Shown here: positions 22,717 through 33,995 of the stretch, piece after piece
Layout of the letters: each line of letters begins with the position of its first letter
Numbering within the stretch: the first letter of the stretch is position 1
From: Raphanus sativus
Lineage: Eukaryota > Streptophyta > Magnoliopsida > Brassicales > Brassicaceae
Length of the DNA: 64,000 bases
Assembly (NCBI RefSeq): GCF_000801105.2
Contig: NC_079511.1
Span: 17,941,792 to 18,005,791, forward strand
Direction of reading: 5' to 3'
The notes under the pieces: generated by a model
What the model saw: only the letters and a program-made list of their open reading frames with translations
Told to the model about the DNA's origin: nothing
Database searches by the model: none
Position numbers and translations under genes: made by a program

Positions 22717-23689
22717 TGATATACCATGGATTTTACCCATTTTTAACCATGGTATACTAGTATTTTACTATATATTTAATCCGTTTTCTAGCCTGTTAGG
22801 TATGTTTTCAGGTTCAGGAGCATTTTGTGAGAAAGTGATGTTTTGTAGTATTTTGGAGTACAAGAGATGATACACCCGAGTTGACCATTCAAGACTAAGT
22901 CGGAAGTCAACATTGCGATTATAATCGATCGATACTCATCCTGAGTTGTCGATCGATGTAGCCGAGAAGATCCGAGTACTAGAAGATTATAATCGATCGA
23001 TACACATTCAGTGTTGTCGATCGATATTGAGGACGAAATGGTTTAGCCGACTACTTCACCAAGACTTCACCAAATTACGAGATTGCCCCTGACGAGTTTT
23101 TGACATAATGAAAATGCTTAAATACTCCTGCTAAGTATTTTTGACGGCAAGTTTTGAAACCCTTTGAAGCTTGAAGCTTTTTACAACCAAAGCAGAGAGT
23201 GTGAGAGAGAGACTAGAGTTTTATTTGTTTGAGAAAGATTGGAGAGATTTCTCATCTCCTTTTGTATTTCTACTTTATTCTATCTATGCAATTCTTTCAT
23301 CTATCTATTGTTATGAGTTGTCTAGCTATGTCTGAGTAGTCTACTTGTTAGATCTTGGGTTTAAATAGGTTTGTGGGATTAGCCCCAAACTATAATTGCT
23401 AAGTTGTGATACTCATCAAATGGATTGTACCCTATGCTTGTTTTAGATTAGCTAACTAGAACATAGATCACTAGGATCTTAGATTATCTTGAATTATCCA
23501 TTTGAGCGATGCCTGTTTCCCGTTGAGAAGAACGACAGTTCCTCCTTGAGACCTTGTGGTCATATTCTGTTCGCGCCTAGGCAGATCTAGAAGCCGTCGA
23601 TCGATAACCCGACTGGTAAATCGATCGGCGCTGCGAAAGGTGTATCGCTCGATATCTCAAAAGGATATCGACCGACTCTTTTTCTGTGC

Positions 23690-25523
23690 TGTTGGGGTCA
23701 AAAACGGTTATCTCGAAATCAATGGCTAAGTCTATTTGTCATACGAAAGTATAAGGAAGAAACGGAAAGTGATCTAAGTTTGGATAGGCCGGACGACAAG
23801 GAATCCGCCTTGAAACTCCAAAGAGCCCGTTCTCCCAAACCGTGAGGACCCAGAAAACGATCAACATATCAAATCGAAGCCCTCGTCGAGACGCACGTAC
23901 TGGTCGTGGCCGCCGGGCGGCTAGCCCCCGTGCTGGCCGTGGCCGCCGGCGGCTAGGGCCCGTAACGGTCGTGGCCGCCGGGCGGCTAGCCCCGTGCTGG
24001 CCGTGGCCGGCGGCGGCTAGAGCCCGTAACGGTCGTGGCCGCCGGGCGGCTAGCCCCGTGCTGGCCGTGGCCGCCGGCGGCTAGCGCCCGTAACGGTCGT
24101 GGCCGCCGGGCGGCTAGCCCCGTGCTGGCCGTGGCCGCCGGCGGCTAGAGCCCGTAACGGTCATGGCCGCCGGGCGGCTAGCCCCGTGCTGGCCGTGGCC
24201 GGCGGCGGCTAGAGCCCTTAACGGTCGTGGCTGCCGGACGGCTAGCCCCGTGCTGGCCGCCGCCGGCTAGAGCCCGTAACGGTTGTGGCCGCCGGGCGGC
24301 TAGCCCCGTGCTGGCCGTGGCCGCCGGCGGCTAGAGCCCGTAACGGTCGTGGCCGCCGGGCGGCTAGCCCCGTGCTGGCCGTGGCCGCCGGCGGCTAGAG
24401 CCCGTAACGGTCGTGGCCGCCGGCGGCTAAAGCCCGTAACGGTCGTGGCCGCCGGGCGGGTAGCCCCGTGCTGGCTCGGGACATCGGACGGCTAGTCTTC
24501 GTGCATAAGTTCTAGGCCTCCGGGTCGTCAGAAGTCTGTACTTTGCGTCTTTCCCAAGTTCTCGCGGAACGAATCGTTGAGATTCCGCGTACAAAACTCC
24601 GGTTCTTACTCTAATCTGGGACCGTCGGAAAAACTTCGGAAACTCGTAAGATATCGACAGGAAGGAAGATCTTAAATTCTTCGTACAAAACAGCGATGGT
24701 TATCTTAAGACACCACTCGTCTCAACTCTACGAACGAACGAAGAATTTCCGAGGAAATCGTAAAAAACAACGGAAGTCCTGGAAACGGCCCGAAAGGGAC
24801 TAAACACGATCGGACAGTCCGTTTACGATTATCTGAGATAGATACGACGATTTACGTTTATCTTTACATAACAAGATAAATGCTAAAATTCCGGAAAGAC
24901 AAATGTCAAGTTTCCCGATTGAAGCCGACGAAAATGGAAAGAAGCCCGCCTTGCGGCCCAGAAGGAGAATAGACCGTCATAAAGAAGGAGTATATAAAGG
25001 AGCTTGGGGAGAGGAAGAAAGGCAGAGCAAAAATCCTAGAGGGAAAGCAGATCCAAGATTTTAGACCGAGGGAACTTATAACTTAGGTGGTTAGACTAGC
25101 AAGGCATGACCTAGGACGTCTGGCCGCCTCTCGTTCTGCCTTCATCTTGTCCGCAGACTTCTGTTCCTTCGGAAGAATCTAACAATTCTTTTACTCAGAG
25201 TTCCGCACATAGAAACCCTAGGCGTTACTCTCGACACGCCCGTTTCTATGACAAACGCTCGTACTAGACGAACTCCGCCAGGCAGTTCGATCTCTTGTTC
25301 AAATCTTTCCAACTGAACTACGTCCGACTTGATCCTCGAAAGGGGTACGTAGGCAGCCTTCCTTAAGGTCCAGTCTCAAATCTTAATAAAACCTTTCCGC
25401 ATTTATTTGATCACTTGTCGTTGGTTGTCGCAGAGAATCCGGACCTTCCGGGAAAGTTAGGTTTACTTAGCTTTCCTCCGTTTTACTTAAGCAAAATCGA
25501 CAGTGCGAATTTCGGTTCCCACA
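23690..25523 (+). repeat. Solo LTR of the Tat C family
   Basis: 1,834 bp, TGTTGGGGTCAAAAACGG ... GGTTCCCACA, flanked by TGTGC (23685-23689) and TGTGT (25524-25528). It contains the GC-rich minisatellite (about 23900-24475), a reversed GTACGTAGGCAGCC motif at 25318-25374 and no internal element sequence. It is the expected product of recombination between two LTRs of one insertion. It is on the opposite strand to Tat C. Confidence 0.92.
23900..24475 (+). repeat. GC-rich palindromic minisatellite in the solo LTR
   Basis: Alternating units of about 30 bp built from GGCCGCCGGGCGGCTAGCCC and GGCCGCCGGCGGCTAGAGCC, linked by CGTGCTGGCCGT or CGTAACGGTCGT. GCCGCCGGCGGC and GGCTAGCC are each self-complementary, so strong hairpins are expected in RNA or single-stranded DNA. 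The CGTAACGGTCGT linker is characteristic of this copy. Confidence 0.9.
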
Positions 25524-25918
25524 TGTGTTATCATGCGAAAGGTGTGGCTAGAGATCTAGATATTTTAACCAGTGATTCATTCACATATGTTAAGCGGCTG
25601 AGATCTATAATATCATGCAAGTAACTTGTTAAAGCATTTATAGAGATTATAATCTCCATTCCTGAATAGAAACCCTATGTCTAGCACTCTTTATCCCATT
25701 TAAATAACCCTTCATATTGTTAGTTAGAGCAACTGTCTTGCTCATTTTAGGAATTGTATTTTCATTTCTATCATATAAACCAACCTTGCCTAGGATTGAT
25801 TAGTAGATTTTATTTAATTGGTTCCCTACCTCCTCGTGATTCGATCCCTAAGTATTACAGTTGTACCTCTTATTTGAGAAAGTAAGCTCTACTGAGTAAT
25901 TTGAGTACTATCAAGAAG

Positions 25919-26844
25919 GTAGGTTGAGTGGGCAAAAGCTTTGCTTTTTACTATATATTGAAATTGCCATGGGAGAATTTGAAAATTCTAACAAGGCTTG
26001 TCATGCGAGAATTTGAATACTTTTTACTATATATTGAAATTGCCATGCGAGAATTTGAAAATTCAAATGTGACCACAAAAACTGCCAGGCTCTTGTAATT
26101 ATCAAATATAATATTTGACAAAGCTTTAACAGTTTGTTTAGTATTTTGAGTAATAAGAAAGAAATATAAATAGTTAACCAAAAAAAAAAAAATATATAGA
26201 AAGAGAGGCGAATATCACATGATGGGAGTTGGGACCACCCTTTGGGAACTCAAAATGCTATAACTCTGTCCTCTGATTTGTTAACATTGGTTTAAAAAAG
26301 TGGATAAAGAAAGCACTGACCTATGTTTAGAATAAAGCACTTCATCACAATCATTTACATTTTTGTTCTTCGAATGAATCCCTTTGCTACTTCTATGGTC
26401 AGTCACCTGTTTTCCATAAGCCGTCGGAAAATAAGCTAACAAGACAAGTCAAAAGAGCAGCAACCATTGAAAGAAAGTTCAAATATATATTCTTTTTCAT
26501 TAAACCGACAAAGCACGAAACAGAGCAAGTTCTGTAACAGAAGTAGGATGTGATGTGCTCTTGAGTTGGTATGCTAAAAATATCGCAAAGAAATCTCTCA
26601 GCTTTTTTTAATATCTTTCAAGTCAAATCATTTACCCTATAAGATAAGATCATCATCAATGTTGCTTCTGCTCCTCCTTCGCGTTATCTGGTATATTGAA
26701 AAGTTTCCATTTTTATGTTTTGGTCTAATCTCTTCCTATCTTCTTTGTTGCTGTGAATTGATTAAAAGGTTTTTGGATACTTTCTTTTTAATTAATTTAG
26801 CTTGTAGAAACGAAGAAGAAACCCTAGCCCCCAAAAAAATAAAT
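25919..26844. other. Intergenic stretch and presumed promoter of the carrier pseudogene
   Basis: AT-rich. A 76-bp step duplication begins at 25945 and 26021 (TTTTTACTATATATTGAAAT...), with CATGCGAGAATTTGAA-type strings at about 25968, 26002 and 26043. The last 200 bp before the ATG at 26845 are pyrimidine-rich, as in plant leaders. No other gene is seen. Confidence 0.6.
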
Positions 26845-26976
26845 ATGAGCCACAACACGACGGCGGTTAATGATTCCGGCCAGATGAAACGTGCCCTAAT
26901 TGATGCTTCCGCCGGTGCTATCTCCGGTGCTGTCTCTCGCACCGTTACATCTCCCCTTGATGTCATTAAGATTAGG

Positions 26977-28710
26977 TGTAACATCCCTGTCTCTTAGCGT
27001 CCGACCGGAGTTAACGAAAGGAAGTTATGGGCACGCGTATATCCTTTAAGGCAACCCGCCGTGCCCGTTACTAGTCCCAAGAATCGACGGACGCATTGCT
27101 TTCTTTGAAATTCCGTTCCACCCGTATCCATTCACTTCTACTTACAGTCCTGCGCAAGGGAAATGGAGATGGAAGGAGTGAGAAATTGAATTACTCAGTG
27201 AAGTGGCGCTAGTCCAGCTTGCCCGCAAGACACTCTACATTACTCTATGCGGGAGTCAGGACTAACCAATCACTACAATCAACAGGGCAAAATAAAGTAC
27301 TTCAAAACAACATCATTTCTAGCAACCTAGCAGTCAACCCATACAACGAACTCAGTCATTTCTACACAACACTTAATAAAAGATAAGACCGACTCGACAA
27401 CCGCCACAAGAGCAAACTGACTCCAATCAACCTAGACTTAGGACCTATAGCCGTTTACGGATCTTCCTACCCGTCCAGCCTATCCTGAAAAGGGCGCCCT
27501 TCTCTCGGGTAACCGTCCCCCCCCCCTCAGCTTCCTAAATGACTATCCGAGTTGCAGCTCGTTGGTCCATCGGCACTGTCCGCCACCCGGTCATAATAGC
27601 CATAATTATGCCACGACTCGGCATTGACTCGATCCTAGGCGCTACATCTTCTTATATCCCGCATCTCGAGGTAGGCAATCTTCATTACTTCACGTGGGTA
27701 CCTCGTGTTAGGCTACTGTCCCACGGGTCACATCACATCCTAGACTCTAGACGCTCACCCGTTCTCGGTGGTCCAAACAGGACTACAAACAAGTTCATTG
27801 ACATTCCTCTTTCACATTCTCATACTCATTCTCGTTCTTAACCACTTTCACTTTACTCAATCTCTTTCACTTTACTCATCCTCTTTCACTTTAACATTCA
27901 CTTTTACTTTAACCTTCTCATTTCCTTTCACATAGACTCATAACCCATACTCCACATTATACTCAATATCACTTAGCAGTCAACACTTATAAAACATACA
28001 CTACTCAAGGTACCAATGCACTCTAACACCATATGCAACTACTTTCACTAGCAACCTACCTTTGGTTCACACTTCATCACATGAGACACAAGATCAATCA
28101 CATGAACATTCACATCAAATATAACCACATCAACACAAGGCAGTCCATTAGGTCCCATTTAACAGTATGAAGGTTCTTATGCATCATGATCATCCATCTA
28201 GCACCCTAGTCTTCAACATGAACTAACACCCTAACTTTCACACAAGATCTAATCAATCCTAGATCCAACGTAGGCAATATAAAGATCAAGGGAGCAAGAT
28301 GGGTTCAAGACACCTCACCTTAACCTAGAACGAGAGAAGATGAGATCTGAACCACCCCAATGATCAGCTACACAACCACCACCACCCCCACCACCGGCGC
28401 CGGCGAGGAGAGAGAAGCGGACGGCGAAGAGAGAGAAAGGGAGGCGGCGCACGGAGGAGAGAGAGAAGGAGAGAGAAGAGAAAAGAGAGAAAGACGGCGG
28501 CGCAGGGGGGAGAGCTTGACGGCTAGGGTTTCCAGTTCTCCGGGAATCTCTGGAGCGCTTCGCTTCTCGATTTGTGAATGAGACAAAAAGAGGGGCTGCA
28601 TCTCCTTTTATAAGGAGTAGGGGCTGGTGGTCTTAGGGTTTTCGGGATATGGGCCGTAGAGAAGCCCGATTTGATTAAAACAAAACCAGGCCCGGGATAT
28701 GGATGTTACA
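26977..28710 (-). repeat. 3' LTR of the non-autonomous element in the carrier gene
   Basis: Perfect 11-bp inverted ends. On minus, a TATAAAA box at 28612-28606 lies upstream of a CTC/TCT-rich stretch (about 28380-28510), so transcription would start near 28580. Purine-rich ORFs over that tract are artefacts. Confidence 0.92.
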
Positions 28711-28970
28711 ACTCTCCCCCACTTAACTGGAATTCGTCCCCGAATTCTGCGTGTGAAACTCCCAATTCCCAACATCCTTTACCCAATCGGTACACGGAGC
28801 ACCAAAACCTTTCAACGGTTTCTGCAATCCCAGATAGCCCTTGGTACCACCTCACTGCAGCATATACTACTCTCAGGTCACTTCAGGCGGTACTACTGCC
28901 TTCGAGTTTTCATAGGTCTTCTTCGCTTTGTTCTTAGTTCTCCCCCACTTCGATAATGCATACCCATTTC

Positions 28971-30673
28971 CTACCACCCGCCATTTCGTTCTCGATTTCG
29001 CGTGTCAAGACTCCCGTGCCTAACATTCCGACTTCGTGTGACACCCACTCGTCTTTTGCCATTTAGCGGTTTCATAACATTATCTGGGGCGCTATTACCA
29101 TCCTTACTCGGCTCAATTGGTGATGTCGGTGCTGGTACCGCCAAGGCAATGGTTGAAAACTGCTTGTAGCCCAGAAACAAGATGCTCTTCTTCTCTATCC
29201 ACGGTTCCAAAAATGGATAGCGGTTGGGCACGGTTTTCTGCTTTAGCACTGTAGGAGTCAAGCAGCGGAATGTCTTCGATCTGCCATCTAACAAAACTCT
29301 CTTTTCCAGGTAGACAAAAATTCCCTTTGGAAGCACAACCAGTGACTTAGCCTGAGGATACTTGCAAGGAAGCTCTGCATGAAACCAATGATCATGAAGG
29401 TTTTCCGGTCCTGGGGCATGAGCCATGATACAACCCTCTGGCTCCACTGCTACTAAGTTGCTGCAAGGGAATTGGAACGCTCAATTTGATGGGCTTCATC
29501 TTGCTAGCATGCGTCGGATGGGCAGGAAGCCCGCCTATCATCCGCCCTTCTGCAGATAACTTAATCTCAAAATCTTGTCCCCAAACTTTTCAATCCGAGA
29601 TTCAGGAGCATATGTTCTCGTGCTTCTTTTCGCTTTACTGAAGTTCTCATCAATAATATCCAAGATGCTTTTGTCAATAACTCCGCAGACACGACAGCAT
29701 AACCCATGTCGTCCTTTAGTATGAAGAAGTGCTCACAGTCTTCCACTTCATCGGTCTTTGATTCATTGCATGAGGTCTCTGCATCCTTGGAACACACTAT
29801 TGACATGGCCATTTCATTCCAGATATTACCAAGGTCCTCATCTGCTGCTTCAGACTCATTACCACTTTCGTCATCCTCAACGCCCACATAGACACCCTTA
29901 TTGGTGACCACACCATTTCCAATGGCAAGGACCTTTTCTCTCCTCGTTTGTCCCACGCTGACACCTCTGTCAATGACCATACTGTTTCCTATAGCAAGGA
30001 GGTTGCCTCTGCTACTTTGTCCCTCCACCAATGCAGTAATGGCACAAGACATCTCCCTTCTCTTCCCCAAAACAACCTCCTCAAAAACGAACTGCGGCAT
30101 CACCGGCACCACATCACCTTGACTCTTCCGATGCTGCACAAGACCCGACTGAAACGGGTACATAGGCTTCTCAATCAGAATCAAGAATAACAATCTCAGT
30201 GGAAGGAACCACACAGAGAGCCTTCTTCGAACCATCATCATCACCATCCAAGTCATTCGCACAATCCGAAGCCAGCTGATTCTCCAAACTCATAAGCTCT
30301 CCTTGACCATCCTCTGCTGCTGTTGCTCCTGCTCCAAACACAGTATGCGCAAGCGACGGATACAACCAGATGCAACGCTTCACCAGCTCCATCCTCAGGT
30401 TAGCCACCTTTCCCCACTCCTTAGTAATGCTCCCGAACTTACCTCCGTCTAGAGCCTCGAGCATGTTGATGACCGCAAGGTTTGAGAAAAGTCGGTGTCT
30501 TTAGATGAGTACCTGAGCCGCTTCGCTTCGGAGGAGCCGAGAGGGAGTCCTTCATCCTCATGCTTCCTGCTGCGGTGCCCTTTGAGGGGAGGTTGGAGAA
30601 TCTCCATGAAGGGAACAGAAATCACTAGCTGAGAGGATATCCCGCCATGGTCACGATTCCTGCTTCCGGACAC
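28971..30673 (-). pseudogene. Degraded or unknown ORFs of the non-autonomous element
   Basis: Consecutive minus-strand ORFs at 30673-30449, 30464-30171, 30262-29567 and 29447-28971. Readable segments include [40 protein letters not shown], an acidic stretch ([16 protein letters not shown]) and [21 protein letters not shown] do not recognise them as pol. They could be extra element proteins or captured host exons; frame changes between them suggest decay or unseen introns. Confidence 0.45.
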
Positions 30674-30960
30674 GTCCTTTCTTCCCAGTTTCGATGGTCC
30701 AAACTAATCCTGAACTTCCGAAAATGAAATATACTCATCCTACTCCTCCATTCCTTATAACCTAAACTTCAACTTTTACTCGATCATCTTAAAACCAACG
30801 AATGAATTCAATAGATAAAAATGGAGTAGGACTACAATAGTTCAGAAAGCTCAAGGCATCTGCACACACGCGGACCGCCCGTAAAAATAGAAAACACCAA
30901 AGCTAGCAAATAAAAATAAAACTAGCAAATGAACTCGCATCCTACTCCCGAGAAAGGATC

Positions 30961-32061
30961 CTACTCGCTCAGCCACCCACCGCCACGCGTGGGGGTACTG
31001 TCGTCGTCGGACCCAAGGGCTGCCATGCGAATGTCCCCATCTGCCTGAACCGGATCTCCGTCTTCCCCCAGCACGTAATGATGCTCGATCTTTGTAATAT
31101 TCTCTGCAATCCTCTCTTTCGCAGTTATGGCTTGACTAGCTATCCTCTTCACAAGGGCAAACTCTAGAGGCTCCAGAACACCATCCAGCTTCTCGCGAAT
31201 CTCTCTGCGAAGTCCGGCTTTGAACAACCTACACCATTCCTCTGCAGGCTTGGGCAGACACTGCTTGGCGGTGTGCAAGAACTCCTCCAAGTAGTATCTC
31301 AGTTTGCTTGACTTCTGCACTGCCTGAACTAGTGCGCCACAGTCGCAGCCGTCTGGTCCCGTAGAAGGCTCTTGTGGGCATTCCCGTTTCTCCTTGGTTG
31401 GTTCCACAACGCCCATCTTCGGTTTTTCCCCTCCCGGTTTTCCTTGGCTGGTTTTCTTGGCTTCAATCTGTCCCTCTGCCTCGATCGCGAATCCCGCCAT
31501 CCGCTGTACCAAGGCGAACTCGAGAGGTTCCAAGACCCCTTTCAGCTGAGCCTGAATGTCCTTACGTAGTCCATGCTTATACCAACTACACCACATTTCT
31601 GCGCTCTTAGGCTTGCACAACTTGGCTTGGTTGATGAAGTCCTCCGTGTAGCCAGCAACTGATCGGACTTTCTGCTTATTCTGAAACAGTACTCCACACT
31701 GGCACTTCCCAGCAAATGCTCTCGGAGGTTCCCAAGTGACCCTAGCCGCCTTGCTTGGGCGTCCACGCTTCCTCGGAAGGTCGTCATCTGGGGCAAGCTG
31801 GAAGGTCGCACAGCCCCGTAGCATGCGCTGCTCCATAGCCATCCTCTGGAAATGTGGCATCGTCACCTTACGGCTCACGGTCTGCTCGTGAGGGTACCCG
31901 GTGAACGGAAATTCTCGGAACTGCTCCTCCGGCTCTGGAAACATGGGCTGCACCCAGTTCCCCTCTGCGTCACGGTACAACTTTCGGGCGTACTCCCGGG
32001 TGCCCACTTGCCCGTAGTGCATACGCGGCATCCTCCACTCGTAGTGATCAAGCGAAAACAT
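30961..32061 (-). CDS. Gag-like protein with a duplicated CxCG module
   Basis: 366 codons, starting ATG at 32061 (MFSLDHYEWRMP), 195 nt after the LTR. Residues 96-107 contain PRKRGRPSKAAR, an AT-hook-like basic motif. Residues about 119-197 and 238-316 are two copies of one module: C-x-C-G at the start, then WC, GLR, and LxGVLEPLEFALVxR. Position right after the primer site suggests gag, and the helical module resembles gag capsid segments, but I cannot name a family. The frame is open and LTRs are young, so it may be expressed. No nucleic-acid zinc knuckle (CX2CX4HX4C) is present. Confidence 0.75.
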   Translation of the reverse strand: MFSLDHYEWRMPRMHYGQVGTREYARKLYRDAEGNWVQPMFPEPEEQFREFPFTGYPHEQTVSRKVTMPHFQRMAMEQRMLRGCATFQLAPDDDLPRKRGRPSKAARVTWEPPRAFAGKCQCGVLFQNKQKVRSVAGYTEDFINQAKLCKPKSAEMWCSWYKHGLRKDIQAQLKGVLEPLEFALVQRMAGFAIEAEGQIEAKKTSQGKPGGEKPKMGVVEPTKEKRECPQEPSTGPDGCDCGALVQAVQKSSKLRYYLEEFLHTAKQCLPKPAEEWCRLFKAGLRREIREKLDGVLEPLEFALVKRIASQAITAKERIAENITKIEHHYVLGEDGDPVQADGDIRMAALGSDDDSTPTRGGGWLSE

Positions 32062-32255
32062 CCTGCCGGAAAGAAAACGATCAGAACCATAATAGAAGCA
32101 TGGATATAATGGGTGGTTTTTGAAAACATCTCACAACTTTCTAAAGTATCAAACTTTCACAAACTCTTTTTCTTTAAAACAAGATTTGAAAACTTTAGAA
32201 ATGCCGACCCCTTAGAATAGCACTAAGGGATCTTAACCCCCGCTCTGATACCAAT

Positions 32256-33995
32256 TGTAACATCCCTGTCCCCCGGCGTCCGACCGGAGTTAACGAAAGG
32301 GAGTTATGAGCACGCGTATACCCTTTAAGGCAACCCGCCGTGCCCGTTACTGGTCCCAAGAGTCGACGGACGCATTGCTTTCTTTGAAATTCCGATCCAC
32401 CCGTATCCATTTACTTCTACTTACAGTCTTGCGCAAGGGAAATGGAGATGGGAGGAGTGAGCAATTGAATTACTCAGTGAAGTGGCTCTAATCCAGCTTG
32501 CCCGCAAGACACTCTACATTACTCTATGCGGGAGCCAGGACTAACCAATCACTACAATCAACAGGGCAAAATAAAGTACTTCAAAACAACATCATTTCTA
32601 GCAACCTAGCAGTCAACCCATACAACGAACTCAGTCATTTCTACACAACACTTAATAAAAGATAAGATCGACTCGACAACCGCCACAAGAGCAAACTGAC
32701 TCCAATCAACCTAGACTTAGGACCTATAGCCGTTTACGGATCTCCCTACCCGTCCAGCCTATCCTGAAAGGGGCGTCCTTCTCTCGGGTAACCGTCCCCC
32801 CTCAGCTTCCTAAATGACTATCCGAGTTGGAGCTCGTTGGCCCACCGGCACTGTCCGCCACTCGGTCATATTAGCCATAATTATGCCACGACTCGGCATT
32901 GACTCGATCCTAGGCGCAACATCTTCTTATATCCCGCATCTCGCGGTAGGCAATCCTCATTACTTCCCGTGGATACCTCGTGTTAGGCTACTGTCCCACG
33001 GGTCACATCACATCCTAGACTCTAGACGCCCACCCGTTCTCGGTGGTCCAAACAGGACTACAAACAAGTTCATTGACATTCCTCTTTCACATTCTCATAC
33101 TCATTCTCGTTCTTAACCACTTTCACTTTACTCAATCTCTTTCACTTTACTCATCCTCTTTCACTTTAACATTCACTTTCACTTTAACCTTCTCATTTCC
33201 TTTCACATAGACTCATAACCCATACTCCACATTATACTCAATATCACTTAGCAGTCAACACTTATAAAACATACACTGCTCAAGGTACCAATGCACTCTA
33301 ACACCATATGCAACTACTTTCACTAGCAACCTACCTTTGGTTCACACTTCATCACATGGGACACAAGATCAATCACATGAGCATTCACATCAAATATAAC
33401 CACATCAACACAAGGCAGTCCATTAGGTCCCATTTAACAGTATGAAGGTTCTTATGCATCATGATCATCCATCTAGCACCCTAATCTTCAACATGAACTA
33501 ACACCCTAACTTTCACACAAGATCTAATCAATCCTAGATCCAACGTAGGCAATATAAAGATCAAGGGAGCAAGATGGATTCAAGACACCTCACCTTAACC
33601 TAGATCTGATCTGAAGAACGAGAGAAGATGAGATCTGAACCACCCCACTGATCAGCTACACAACCACCACCACCCCCACCACCGGCGCCGGCGAGGAGAG
33701 AGAAGCGGACGGCGAAGAGAGAGAAAGGGAGGCGGCGCACGGAGGAGAGAGAGAAGGAGAGAGAAGAGAAAGAGAGAAAGACGGCAGCGCAGGGGGGAGA
33801 GCTTGACGGCTAGGGTTTCCAGTTCTCCGGGAATCTCTGCAGCGCTTCGCTTCTCGATTTGTGAATGAGACAAAAGAGGGGCTGCATCTCCTTTTATAAG
33901 GAGTAGGGCTGGTGGTCTTATTGTTTTCGGGACCTGGGCCGTAGAGAAGCCCGATTTGATTAAAACAAAATCAGTCCCGGGATAGGGATGTTACA
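32256..33995 (-). repeat. 5' LTR of the non-autonomous element in the carrier gene
   Basis: Near-identical to the 3' LTR; the most visible change is a short duplication (AGATCTGATCTGA) near 33603. TATAAAA box at 33898-33892 on minus. Confidence 0.92.

Larger units (their letters stand above)
14502..25913 (+). mobile_element. Non-autonomous Athila-like Ty3/gypsy element with second ORF
   Basis: LTRs are 14502-15857 and 22717-25913, the latter about 1,358 bp after removing a solo LTR insertion; both start TGATATACC and end GTACTATCA. Target duplication AGAAG lies at 14497-14501 and 25914-25918. The primer site TGGCGCCGTTGCCGGGGA at 15862-15879 is the tRNA-Asp type usual for Athila. The internal region carries gag, protease, then a large ORF unrelated to pol. 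No RT, RNase H or integrase motif is present, so it would need enzymes in trans. The element is studded with TCGATCGA motifs at 24-nt steps. Confidence 0.93.
22717..25913 (+). repeat. 3' LTR of the Athila-like element, split by a solo LTR
   Basis: 22717-23689 plus 25524-25913. Content parallels the 5' LTR, including phased pairs near 22926/22950, 22995/23019 and 23597. The insertion at 23690-25523 is flanked by TGTGC/TGTGT; the 5' LTR shows the empty site near 15470. Confidence 0.93.
26977..33995 (-). mobile_element. Non-autonomous LTR retrotransposon inserted in carrier exon 1
   Basis: 7,019 bp on the minus strand. LTRs are 26977-28710 (3') and 32256-33995 (5'), starting TGTAACATCCC and ending GGGATGTTACA, 1,734 and 1,740 bp and nearly identical. 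Target duplication TTAGG at 26972-26976 and 33996-34000. The primer site ATTGGTATCAGAGC (tRNA-iMet type, minus) abuts 32256, and the purine tract AAGTGGGGGAGAGT (minus) abuts 28710. Inside are a gag-like ORF and degraded ORFs; no RT, protease or integrase motif is present. This is the structure called LARD (large retrotransposon derivative). Confidence 0.93.

Noticed and set aside
25415..25624. ORF spanning the solo LTR end
   Set aside because: Crosses the LTR/target junction by chance.
27539..27841. 100-codon ORF, repeated at 32814-33116
   Set aside because: Lies inside both LTRs of the carrier-gene insertion, antisense to the element; no domain seen. Conservation between the copies reflects LTR identity.
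28360..28601. Arg/Glu-rich ORF and its Ser/Leu-rich antisense
   Set aside because: A purine-rich tract in the LTR downstream of the TATA box; present in both LTRs and best seen as transcript leader.
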